Shown here: one piece after another, positions 5,910 through 10,954 of the stretch
Layout of the letters: each line of letters begins with the position of its first letter
How positions within the stretch are numbered: position 1 is the first letter of the stretch
DNA from: Porphyromonadaceae bacterium
GTDB taxonomy: Bacteria; Bacteroidota; Bacteroidia; Bacteroidales; UBA11471
Length of the DNA stretch: 11,496 bases
Direction: 5' to 3'
NCBI GenBank assembly: GCA_021199145.1
Contig: JAJQIP010000224.1
Coordinates: 1-11,496 of the forward strand
Program-made: the position numbers and the translations under genes
The notes under the pieces: generated by a model
The model's database searches: none
The model's input: the letters and a program-made list of their open reading frames with translations, nothing else
What the model was told of the DNA's origin: nothing

Positions 5910-6905
5910 TGGTGTAGTTCTCCCCCCCCCTATGCTACTGTAAACCAAATCCTTACCATCTGCACCTTTCCGGAACTCCACGATTTCGAACTGTTCGGGG
6001 CAATATTTGTCGAGGAAGGTGATGGGTACACCCATCACACCGGAGTAGTCGAGGGGTATCTCCGAGGTCTTGTCCACGTTGATAGCATCGTAGTTGTCGT
6101 AACGGGGATACTCCTCCGGCGTGTAACGCTTGTACAGGTCGAGGGGCAGGTGCCGCTTGTTGTGGTCCAAGTTGGTGAACCAACAAATATTGCCCATACT
6201 CCGCCATTTCTGTCCGTTGTTATCTATCCAAAAGCGTGTCTCCCGCTCTTCGTAGTCTTCCGGCACGGTAAAGCTCATGTCCCCCGATTTTACGCCTAAC
6301 CACAGTTTATTTTCTTTGATGAGCGGAAATATCTCTTTATAAGTGATGGCGTTCTGGTTGCCGATAATCAGGAACTTCTTGTCGAACTTCATCAGTTGCG
6401 CCACGTACTCCCGGAAGAGGGAGAAGGGCGGGTTGGTCACCACGATGTCGGCCTCCTTCAGCAGCTCGATGCACTCGGCCGAGCGGAAGTCGCCGTTGCC
6501 CTGCAGACGTTCGGGACGGTGTCGTTGGAGCAGCACTTTCACGTCCTCCAGGTCGGTGGCCCCGTCGCCCGTGAGGTCACGCACTTCGGTGATTTCGGCC
6601 TTGTAGGCGATGCGGCTGCGGCCGTCGGGGGTGCAGGGTTCGCCAAAGAGGTTGAGTTCCCGTCCGGTGATGGGTGAGCCGTCCCAGCAGGTGCAGAGGA
6701 GTTTTTTCAGCCCCAAGAAATTGAAGTTGAGGGCGAAGTACTTGAAGAAGTTGCTCTCGAAGGGGTCGTCGCAGTTGCAGAGGACGGTCTTCCCCCGGAA
6801 GTGGTGTGAGTAGTGGGAGAGTTCGCCCGCGATGTCGTCCATCTGGGTGTAGAACTCGTCCTTTTTGGCCTTCTTCGCCCCTTGGAGATTGGTGTTTCCT
6901 GACAT
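5877..6905 (-). CDS. EcoRI-family adenine-specific DNA methyltransferase with G9 tract near its 3' end
   Basis: This protein transfers a methyl group from S-adenosylmethionine to adenine-N6 in its DNA site and would protect the host from the downstream nuclease. Family hallmarks in order: KKDEFYTQMDDI (about 14-25), LCNCDDPFESNFFKYF (42-57), GDFRSAEC (138-145), VVTNPPFSLFREY with catalytic NPPF at 158-161, GNQNAITYKEIFPL (182-195), GNICWFTNLDHNKRHLPL (238-255) and YSGVMGVPITFLDKY (287-301). The ATG at 6905 gives a normal start. A run of nine G (plus-strand C at 5922-5930) encodes Gly326-328. As given, the protein is 342 aa and ends YFRILIRPCR. With ten G it would be 373 aa (ending RILIRRLQFQV); with eight, 396 aa (ending RILIRKIP and overlapping the nuclease start). 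The DNA target cannot be predicted. Confidence 0.9.
   Translation of the reverse strand: MSGNTNLQGAKKAKKDEFYTQMDDIAGELSHYSHHFRGKTVLCNCDDPFESNFFKYFALNFNFLGLKKLLCTCWDGSPITGRELNLFGEPCTPDGRSRIAYKAEITEVRDLTGDGATDLEDVKVLLQRHRPERLQGNGDFRSAECIELLKEADIVVTNPPFSLFREYVAQLMKFDKKFLIIGNQNAITYKEIFPLIKENKLWLGVKSGDMSFTVPEDYEERETRFWIDNNGQKWRSMGNICWFTNLDHNKRHLPLDLYKRYTPEEYPRYDNYDAINVDKTSEIPLDYSGVMGVPITFLDKYCPEQFEIVEFRKGADGKDLVYSSIGGGRTTPYFRILIRPCR
5922..5930 (-). repeat. Nine-G homopolymer inside the methylase gene
   Basis: Nine C on the plus strand (G9 on the coding strand) lie in codons 326-328 of the methylase. Runs of this length are prone to slipped-strand mispairing and are the usual basis of phase variation in other bacteria. 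Every register downstream leads to a tail with the YxRILIR motif. Confidence 0.8.
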
Positions 6906-6934
6906 GGCGGTATGTAGATTCCAACAATTTTCGG

Positions 6935-6942
6935 CTAAGATA
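6935..6942 (-). promoter_or_regulatory. Possible -7 element of the methylase operon
   Basis: TATCTTAG on the minus strand, about 30 bases upstream of the methylase ATG, differs from TAnnTTTG at one position. No clear -33 box lies 18-20 bases further up in this A/T-rich stretch, so this is a weak call. Confidence 0.3.
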
Positions 6943-7017
6943 AAAATATAAATTAATATTTTAATTAAAAGGCGGCAACTTATTTTAAAATTCAGGAATC
7001 AGTGGGGTAAAATGTGG

Positions 7018-7067
7018 AAAAAGTGTGCAACGGTTGCACACATCTCTGCAACCATTGCACACTTTTT
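7018..7067. promoter_or_regulatory. Twin palindromes forming one large inverted repeat upstream of the methylase
   Basis: Arms 7018-7038 and 7047-7067 are inverted repeats of 21 bases with one mismatch and an 8-base loop. Each arm is itself palindromic: GTGTGCAA-CGG-TTGCACAC (7023-7041) and TGCAA-CCA-TTGCA (7047-7059). A-runs and T-runs flank the outside, so a bidirectional terminator is one reading; two adjacent operator sites for one dimeric regulator is the other. It sits about 115-160 bases upstream of the methylase ATG. Confidence 0.55.
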
Positions 7068-7135
7068 TGGAGAGAATACAAGAAAGAAAGACATTTGAGG
7101 CATCGGAAGGGCCGGGAATAGCGGTCGGGCCCTGT

Positions 7136-7300
7136 CGGGGCAAGCCCCGAGGCGGCAAGCCGCCCGACATTGTCTTTCCAGGGGTTTGACGGCCGAGCCG
7201 TCACAAGGTGTCTTACGGGGGCAGTTCCTTGCCCCCGCCACCCCCGCCCCAAAGGAATATACGTCAGTAGACCCCCGGCAAGCGGAATATGCATCAATTC
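7136..7300. repeat. Family B hairpin repeat, copy 2 (compound)
   Basis: Two small stems, CGGGGC/GCCCCG (7136-7149) and GGCGGC/GCCGCC (7151-7164), are followed by CGACATTGTCTTT (7165-7177), stem GACGGC/GCCGTC (7188-7202), a second linker ending GTGTCTTAC (7208-7216), stem GGGGGCA/TGCCCCC (7217-7236) and tail GGAATATACGTCAGT (7254-7268). A second tail-like word, GGAATATGCATCAATTC, lies at 7284-7300. The stretch 7068-7424 holds no supported gene apart from this repeat and a weak promoter. Confidence 0.65.
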
Positions 7301-7319
7301 AAGGCTGAATATGCGTGAA

Positions 7320-7349
7320 TTTGTGGGGATTTGGGACGGTGGATATTTG
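7320..7349 (+). promoter_or_regulatory. Weak candidate promoter for the ORF at 7425
   Basis: TTTG (7320-7323) and GATATTTG (7342-7349), 18 bases apart, match the Bacteroidota form except for the first base of the -7 box. They lie about 75 bases before the gene, just after the repeat tail. Confidence 0.35.
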
Positions 7350-7424
7350 GGATGAACCAATAACGTACGACCTCTATCCAATAGGAGGGGTCAATTAAAA
7401 ACTAAAAAAAGGGAGGAAATAGTG

Positions 7425-7748
7425 ATGGAAAAAAATGTAGAGGAACTGTTTGAGAAGATGGCTTCTGATATGAAGAAGATGTTGAGCAAGATGTTTCCCG
7501 ATGTGGAATGGAAGTCTCATATCAGAGAAGGGCAGGTATTCATTGAAGCCGTGGAACCGGACCGGCAGGAGTACAGCGAGGCGGTGGGAAAGTCCGGGCG
7601 GAAGAAGAGAAAGCAGCGTTACTCGGCCCGCCGGTTCTTGGGGCCGCATCCCGAGATAGAGAAGCGGGTGAAGGAGATTATCACGGAGAACGTGATGGAC
7701 TTCCTCCGGAACTTCGACATACTGGGCGGAGCGGGCGACAAGAAATAA
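7425..7748 (+). CDS. Small charged hypothetical protein, possibly phage-derived
   Basis: A 107-aa protein of unrecognised family. It is highly charged: an N-terminal helix-like part (VEELFEKMASDMKKMLSKMF), a basic middle (GRKKRKQRYSARRF, about residues 58-71) and a C-terminal helix (EIEKRVKEIITENVMDFLRNF). No signal peptide or membrane segment is seen. A good Shine-Dalgarno site, GGGAGG at 7411-7416, lies eight bases before the ATG at 7425, which supports this start over the GTG one codon earlier. It stands just upstream of prophage structural-gene remnants on the same strand, so a phage origin is plausible but unproven. The mixture of acidic ends and basic core would suit a nucleic-acid or assembly role; that is a guess. 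Confidence 0.65.
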   Translation: MEKNVEELFEKMASDMKKMLSKMFPDVEWKSHIREGQVFIEAVEPDRQEYSEAVGKSGRKKRKQRYSARRFLGPHPEIEKRVKEIITENVMDFLRNFDILGGAGDKK

Positions 7749-7762
7749 AAAAGGTGAAAAAG

Positions 7763-7793
7763 TTTGCAGGTTAAGAAATTGTGCGTATATTTG
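7763..7793 (+). promoter_or_regulatory. Full-consensus Bacteroidota promoter
   Basis: TTTG (7763-7766), a 19-base spacer and TATATTTG (7786-7793) match the consensus at every fixed position. Initiation is expected near 7799-7801. No supported protein start with a ribosome binding site follows, but an intrinsic terminator does. Confidence 0.8.
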
Positions 7794-7799
7794 CGATGG

Positions 7800-7876
7800 C
7801 GATTCCGTAGCTAATGACTACCGATTCGTTGACCGTAGGGGGGTCTGCATATACATGCCGACCCCTACTGCTTTTT
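7800..7876 (+). ncRNA. Candidate ~77-nt small RNA
   Basis: The unit lies between a perfect promoter and a terminator hairpin: GGGGTC (7840-7845) with GACCCC (7860-7865), inner GCAT/ATGC (7847-7858), then CTTTTT ending at 7876. The 5' half contains TAATGACTACCGATTCG (7812-7828), found again on the minus strand at the abiEii stop codon (1787-1803) within a longer region of similarity. A short frame starting at 7814 runs on through the terminator and is unlikely to be coding. It does not match any RNA family I recognise. Confidence 0.55.
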
Positions 7877-7886
7877 ATAAGGGTAA

Positions 7887-8060
7887 TCAAACCGTTATAT
7901 AGAGGGCTTTTTGCTCTATATCCTTCATCCCCACGCCGTGGCGGAAGCGGCCGGCACGGAGCATCTTCTCGATATTTCGTTTCGGCACAACAATAAAGTG
8001 ACCTGGCATAAACATATCCGCCAGGCAGCCGAAGAAAGCCCGAAACGCCTTATAGGGGGA
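7887..8060 (-). pseudogene. Possible C-terminal gene fragment
   Basis: On the minus strand a frame ending at 7887 reads FFGCLADMFMPGHFIVVPKR, then NIEKMLRAGRF and GMKDIEQKALYI before the stop. Its composition looks like real protein. Upstream of about 8060 the frame runs into the family B repeat and loses protein character. It is therefore probably the tail of a gene cut by the repeat. Potential starts (ATG at 8013-8015) lack a clear ribosome binding site. The family is not recognised. Confidence 0.3.
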
Positions 8061-8071
8061 GATTGTCACCC

Positions 8072-8219
8072 GACAGTCACCCCTGACGGGGCGGCTGTCG
8101 CCACGTTGTCTTACGGGGGCTTTCCTCCCCCGACACCCCCTCCCATAGGAATATGCGTCAGTCCTATGGCGACGGGAACAATAGAGGACCATATACCTCA
8201 GGCCCCCGACGGGGCCTGA
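8072..8219. repeat. Family B hairpin repeat, copy 3
   Basis: GACAG/CTGTC (8072-8099) encloses CCCC/GGGG pairing, followed by ACGTTGTCTTAC (8103-8114), stem GGGGG/CCCCC (8115-8131) and tail GGAATATGCGTCAGT (8148-8162). In frame from 8149 the tail reads EYASVLWRREQ and a stop. A last hairpin, TCAGGCCCC/GGGGCCTGA (about 8198-8219), abuts the broken head-protein gene. Confidence 0.65.
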
Positions 8220-8220
8220 C

Positions 8221-8892
8221 TTCTTCCGCTTCAATCCGGGACTGGAGGGGAAGACCTACCCCGACTACAACCCCTACACGATACGCCGCTGCACGACGTG
8301 CCCCGTGGCGGGAGGGAAAGAGAAGCTGGCCAAGGGGGAGGCGTATGCCGAGCCCGATAACGACCTGTGCAAGGTGTGCAGGGGGTTCCACGAGGATTGC
8401 GGCATACTCTCCAAAGAGCGCATGCCCTACGGCAAAGGGACGATAGAGATATATGACCTGGTGATGCGCAGCGACAGCGACTACGAGCGGCTCATGCAGA
8501 TAGCCCGAGCCTGGGCTGAAGAGGGGAAAAAGGTGACGCTCACGCCGAGGATGTCGAGATACCCGGACTTCAGGTATCACTGTGTGTACGGCTCGCTCCG
8601 GGGGACCCGATATGAAAACAAGTGTCCCGACATGCTTGTCGACGGGAAATGGTACGAACACGAAGGGTACACCACGACCAACATGGAGAATGCGCTGCAC
8701 AATATGATGAAACGGGGGTTCAAGCAGGCCAGCCGTGTGATTATCGACGAGACGGGACTCACCGACCGGTATATGCTAAAGCGTATATACGACCACATAA
8801 AGGCCGGAGCGGCGGTCAACGAGGTGTGGATAAGAAACGAAAAAGGGGTGCGGCTACTCTACAAGGCCGAGAAGGAGATACCGGACAAGTAA
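8221..8892 (+). pseudogene. C-terminal part of a Mu F-like phage head protein with BECR/CdiA-type nuclease-like domain
   Basis: Protein-like sequence begins abruptly at 8221 (FFRFNPGLEGKTYPDYNPYT), directly after the repeat, so the N-terminal head-morphogenesis part is missing. Next comes a cysteine cluster, CTTCP then CKVCRGFHEDC, probably zinc-binding. From about 8590, CPDMLVDGKWYEHEGYTT, ALHNMMKRGFKQASRVIID and GVRLLYK resemble the phage-associated BECR/CdiA C-terminal nuclease-like domain found at the end of such head proteins. An internal ATG at 8305 could start translation but would cut the cysteine cluster. Family placement is from pattern recognition and is moderate. The next supported phage gene on this strand, at 9119, is also broken, so this is a prophage remnant. 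Confidence 0.6.
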
Positions 8893-8896
8893 GAAA

Positions 8897-9049
8897 TCAG
8901 TGCCGACCGTCAGGGTGGTTGACGTACTTGAGTGCGCCGAAAAGGAATATAGCCCAGGCGACGGCAGTTATCACCGTAAGGATACAAGAGAAGGGATACT
9001 CCCTGAAGATTTCGACCAAGATACGTAATATATCGATGAAAGCGTCCAT
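8897..9049 (-). CDS. 50-aa single-span membrane peptide with its own promoter
   Basis: The peptide begins MDAFIDILRILVEIFREYPF and then has one strongly hydrophobic stretch (CILTVITAVAWAIFLFGAL, about residues 22-40) before a short polar end, YVNHPDGRH. One transmembrane helix is predicted by eye. It is convergent with the head-gene remnant, whose stop is only four bases away. A full-consensus promoter lies 30 bases upstream, and a stable hairpin occupies the start of the leader. Small size, membrane nature and independent control resemble type I toxins or small phage membrane proteins (holin-like or host-takeover). I do not recognise the family, and neither role is shown. Confidence 0.55.
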   Translation of the reverse strand: MDAFIDILRILVEIFREYPFSCILTVITAVAWAIFLFGALKYVNHPDGRH

Positions 9050-9055
9050 AGTCTG

Positions 9056-9077
9056 GCGGGTTCCCTTATGAACCCGC
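9056..9077 (-). promoter_or_regulatory. Leader hairpin of the membrane peptide gene
   Basis: GCGGGTTC (9056-9063) pairs perfectly with GAACCCGC (9070-9077) around a 6-base loop. It lies between the predicted transcription start and the ATG, at or next to the 5' end of the message, where it could stabilise the RNA or limit translation. Confidence 0.5.
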
Positions 9078-9079
9078 AA

Positions 9080-9110
9080 CAAATATAATGATAAAAACCG
9101 AAAAAACAAA
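9080..9110 (-). promoter_or_regulatory. Full-consensus promoter of the membrane peptide gene
   Basis: On the minus strand, TTTG (9107-9110), a 19-base spacer and TATATTTG (9080-9087) match the Bacteroidota consensus at every fixed position. Initiation is expected near 9073. Confidence 0.8.
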
Positions 9111-9118
9111 AAAATAAG

Positions 9119-9682
9119 ATGGAAAACGGAGTATCGTTCGGACTGAAGCTCGACGACGACGGCGGGATACGGCGGCTGACCGTCAATGCGCAGGAGCTGG
9201 GGAGTGCGCTGAAGAGCGTACGGACAGAGGCGGGCGAGGTGAACTCGAAGATGATAAACTTCACCCAGACAGCCCAGGCGTTGGAAACATTGCAGCGGAC
9301 GGTGAACACGCTGCGGGGCGCGCTGACGGGACTGACCCGAGCGTGGGCGGCGCAGGAGACGGCGGAGCGGAAGCTGGCGACGGTGATGCGGAACACGATG
9401 TCGGCCTCGGACGACGAGATAGCGGGCATCAAGGCGCTGTGCGCGGCGCAGCAGCAGTTGGGCGTGATAGGCGACGAGGTGCAGCTGGCGGGGGCGCAGG
9501 AGCTGGCGACCTACCTGAAGCGGAAGGAGACGCTGGAGACCTTGATACCGGTGATGAACGACATGGTGGCGCAGCAGTACGGGCTGAACGCCACGCAGGA
9601 GAGCGCGGCGCAGATAGCGACGATGCTGGGGAGAAGTGCTAACGATTTTCGGTGTACAACAATACAAACAGATTTCGATTAA
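9119..9682 (+). pseudogene. N-terminal fragment of a phage tail tape-measure protein
   Basis: The tape measure sets phage tail length and is usually a very long protein (many hundreds of residues). Here only about 171 residues of family-like sequence remain: FTQTAQALETLQRTVNTLRG, WAAQETAERKLATVMRNTM, ELATYLKRKETLETLIPVMN and YGLNATQESAAQIATMLG. The last of these is typical of the region just before the long coiled-coil body. From about 9632 the frame enters family A repeat sequence and ends after 16 unrelated residues. The gene is cut at the repeat, and no continuation is found beyond it. The start ATG at 9119 follows an A-rich leader without a strong Shine-Dalgarno site. Confidence 0.75.
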
Positions 9683-9895
9683 AGGTTAAGCCCCTGCCGG
9701 AGGCAGGGAGAGAGGTAAAGGATATAATCTTTTAGGGCTGCAGGGGCGGGCTTTAGCCCGGCACTGCAGCCCTTTCGGGGTGGTGCGATACAGAGCGATT
9801 GATACCTACAATATCCGATATACAACGATGCAGATAGAGGACGATACAGAGCGTTAGCACCGACAGGGGACGATACAGAGCGGTGGAAGAAAAAT
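9669..9895. repeat. Family A hairpin/tandem repeat block, right copy
   Basis: Starts with CGATTAAAGGTTAAG, then stem CCCTGCC/GGCAGGG plus GAGAGAGG (9690-9715), a large stem GGGCTGCAG/CTGCAGCCC with an inner CGGGCT/AGCCCG (about 9735-9773), CCTTTCGGGGTGGTG, and CGATACAGAGCG at 9786, 9842 and 9871 with a variant at 9826. The order matches 3629-3915; the stem sequences do not. Confidence 0.65.
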
Positions 9896-9980
9896 AATGG
9901 TGTTCGAATATCGTTATAATGCCGTTTGTGAAGCGTTTAAATGGACTATGAGAACACCCGCAGTTTCTCTATTCAGTAAG

Positions 9981-10067
9981 AAAAAAGCCCAAGGGATTGG
10001 CATATCCATTATCGAGACACACTGCTTTAGGGACAGTGCCTGGACATACGTAGCCGTGGGCGTAATT
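9981..10067 (-). ncRNA. Candidate ~87-nt minus-strand small RNA
   Basis: It is bounded by a promoter at 10074-10103 and a terminator-like hairpin (GCCAA...TTGGGC, 9987-10001) followed by six U. Inside, GUAUGUCCA (10041-10049) can pair with UGGAUAUGC (10000-10008), and CACUG (10034-10038) with CAGUG (10020-10024). This gives one long hairpin with an internal loop, a general shape shared with 6S RNA. The outer stem competes with the terminator for two bases. No known RNA family is recognised with confidence. Confidence 0.45.
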
Positions 10068-10073
10068 ATGATG

Positions 10074-10103
10074 CAAATATATAGCTAATTTTTACCTCGC
10101 AAA
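10074..10103 (-). promoter_or_regulatory. Strong minus-strand promoter upstream of trmB
   Basis: TTTG (10100-10103), an 18-base spacer and TATATTTG (10074-10081) on the minus strand match the Bacteroidota consensus. It points away from trmB into the candidate small RNA. Confidence 0.65.
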
Positions 10104-10162
10104 AAATTTTCAAAAAATTTTGAAAGTGGTGGTGGGATAGGGTGAAAACGGAGGAAAGCGTA

Positions 10163-10170
10163 TATCTTTG
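10163..10170 (+). promoter_or_regulatory. Possible -7 element of trmB
   Basis: TATCTTTG matches TAnnTTTG exactly, but no good -33 box is seen. If used, transcription would begin at or within a few bases of the ATG at 10175, giving a nearly leaderless message. It also argues against the GTG start at 10142. Confidence 0.45.
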
Positions 10171-10174
10171 CGTT

Positions 10175-10933
10175 ATGGGAAAGAACAAACTTCAGAAATT
10201 CGAGGATATGTCGACTTTCCCCCATGTGTTTGAATATCCTTTTTATCGTTTGCAAAGGGAGGATTTTGACCTGCGGGGGAGGTGGAACGGGGCGTTCTTC
10301 AAAAACGACCGTCCGATTGTCCTCGAACTAGGGTGCGGACGGGGTGAGTACACGGTGGGGATGGCCCGGAAATATCCCGAGAAGAACTTCATCGGCATCG
10401 ACATAAAGGGTGCCCGTATGTGGACGGGGGCGAGCGAATCCCTGCGGGAGGGGCTGACGAATGTCGCCTTTCTGCGCACAACCATCGAACTTATCGACCG
10501 TTTCTTTGCACCGGAGGAGGTGTCGGAGATATGGATTACCTTCCCCGACCCCCAGATGAAGAAGGTGCGCAAGCGGCTCACGTCGACCCGTTTCATGGAG
10601 CTGTACAGCCGCATATTGCGTCCCGACGGACGGATTCATCTCAAATGTGACAGCCCGTTCCTCTACACCTATACCTGCGAAATGGTGCGGGCGAACCGCT
10701 ATCCGGTGGTGATGCAGACCGACGACCTGTATCATTCGGGCCTGGAGGATGAGAAACTTTCGATACGTACCTTCTACGAGCAGCAGTGGCTCGAACGGGG
10801 GATGACGATAAAATATATCCAATTTGTGTGCGAACCCCGAGAGAGGTGGGTTGAACCGGAGGTGGAGATACCGCTTGACACCTACCGGAGTTTCAACCGC
10901 AGCAAGCGGAGTCTTGCCGCTTCGGGGAAATGA
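10175..10933 (+). CDS. trmB: tRNA (guanine-N7-)-methyltransferase TrmB
   Basis: TrmB methylates N7 of guanosine 46 in the tRNA variable loop using S-adenosylmethionine, in the cytosol. The 252-aa protein has the Rossmann motif VLELGCGRGEYT (49-60), the acidic loop FIGIDIKGARMW (72-83), and the family signature ITFPDPQMKKVRKRL (121-135), followed by RFMELYSRILRPDG. The start MGKNKLQKFEDM at 10175 is the usual Bacteroidales start. The frame is open back to a GTG at 10142, but those extra codons contain a promoter-like element and do not look like TrmB. The next gene starts 22 bases after the stop, so the two are probably co-transcribed. The gene is intact and marks the right border of the accessory DNA. 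Confidence 0.96.
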   Translation: MGKNKLQKFEDMSTFPHVFEYPFYRLQREDFDLRGRWNGAFFKNDRPIVLELGCGRGEYTVGMARKYPEKNFIGIDIKGARMWTGASESLREGLTNVAFLRTTIELIDRFFAPEEVSEIWITFPDPQMKKVRKRLTSTRFMELYSRILRPDGRIHLKCDSPFLYTYTCEMVRANRYPVVMQTDDLYHSGLEDEKLSIRTFYEQQWLERGMTIKYIQFVCEPRERWVEPEVEIPLDTYRSFNRSKRSLAASGK

Positions 10934-10954
10934 CAGAAACTTATTTCAACCGAT

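Larger units (their letters stand above)
9896..10174. other. Intergenic stretch before trmB
   Basis: No protein gene is supported. A 63-codon plus-strand frame here has no ribosome binding site or protein-like composition. The stretch does hold a minus-strand promoter and terminator that define a candidate small RNA, listed separately. Confidence 0.4.

Noticed and set aside
6985..7381. Minus-strand frames over the repeat and twin-palindrome region
   Set aside because: They translate GC-rich hairpins into low-complexity Pro/Arg-rich sequence with no start signals.
1776..7840. attL/attR pair for an integrative element (shared 17-base core)
   Set aside because: The two copies are inverted, not direct, and no integrase gene or tRNA target is present.
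7911..8219. 102-codon plus-strand ORF
   Set aside because: Its second half is family B repeat, and the first half looks less protein-like than the opposite strand.
8897..9667. 256-codon minus-strand ORF
   Set aside because: Only the last 50 codons, from the ATG at 9049, look like protein; the upstream part mirrors the tape-measure gene.
9786..9882. CRISPR array
   Set aside because: The repeats are few and degenerate, the intervening sequences resemble each other, and no cas genes are present.
9897..10088. 63-codon plus-strand ORF
   Set aside because: No ribosome binding site, no family features, and a well-defined minus-strand promoter and terminator occupy the same DNA.
10142..10174. GTG start extending TrmB by 11 residues
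   Set aside because: The extension holds a promoter-like element and is not part of the usual TrmB N-terminus.
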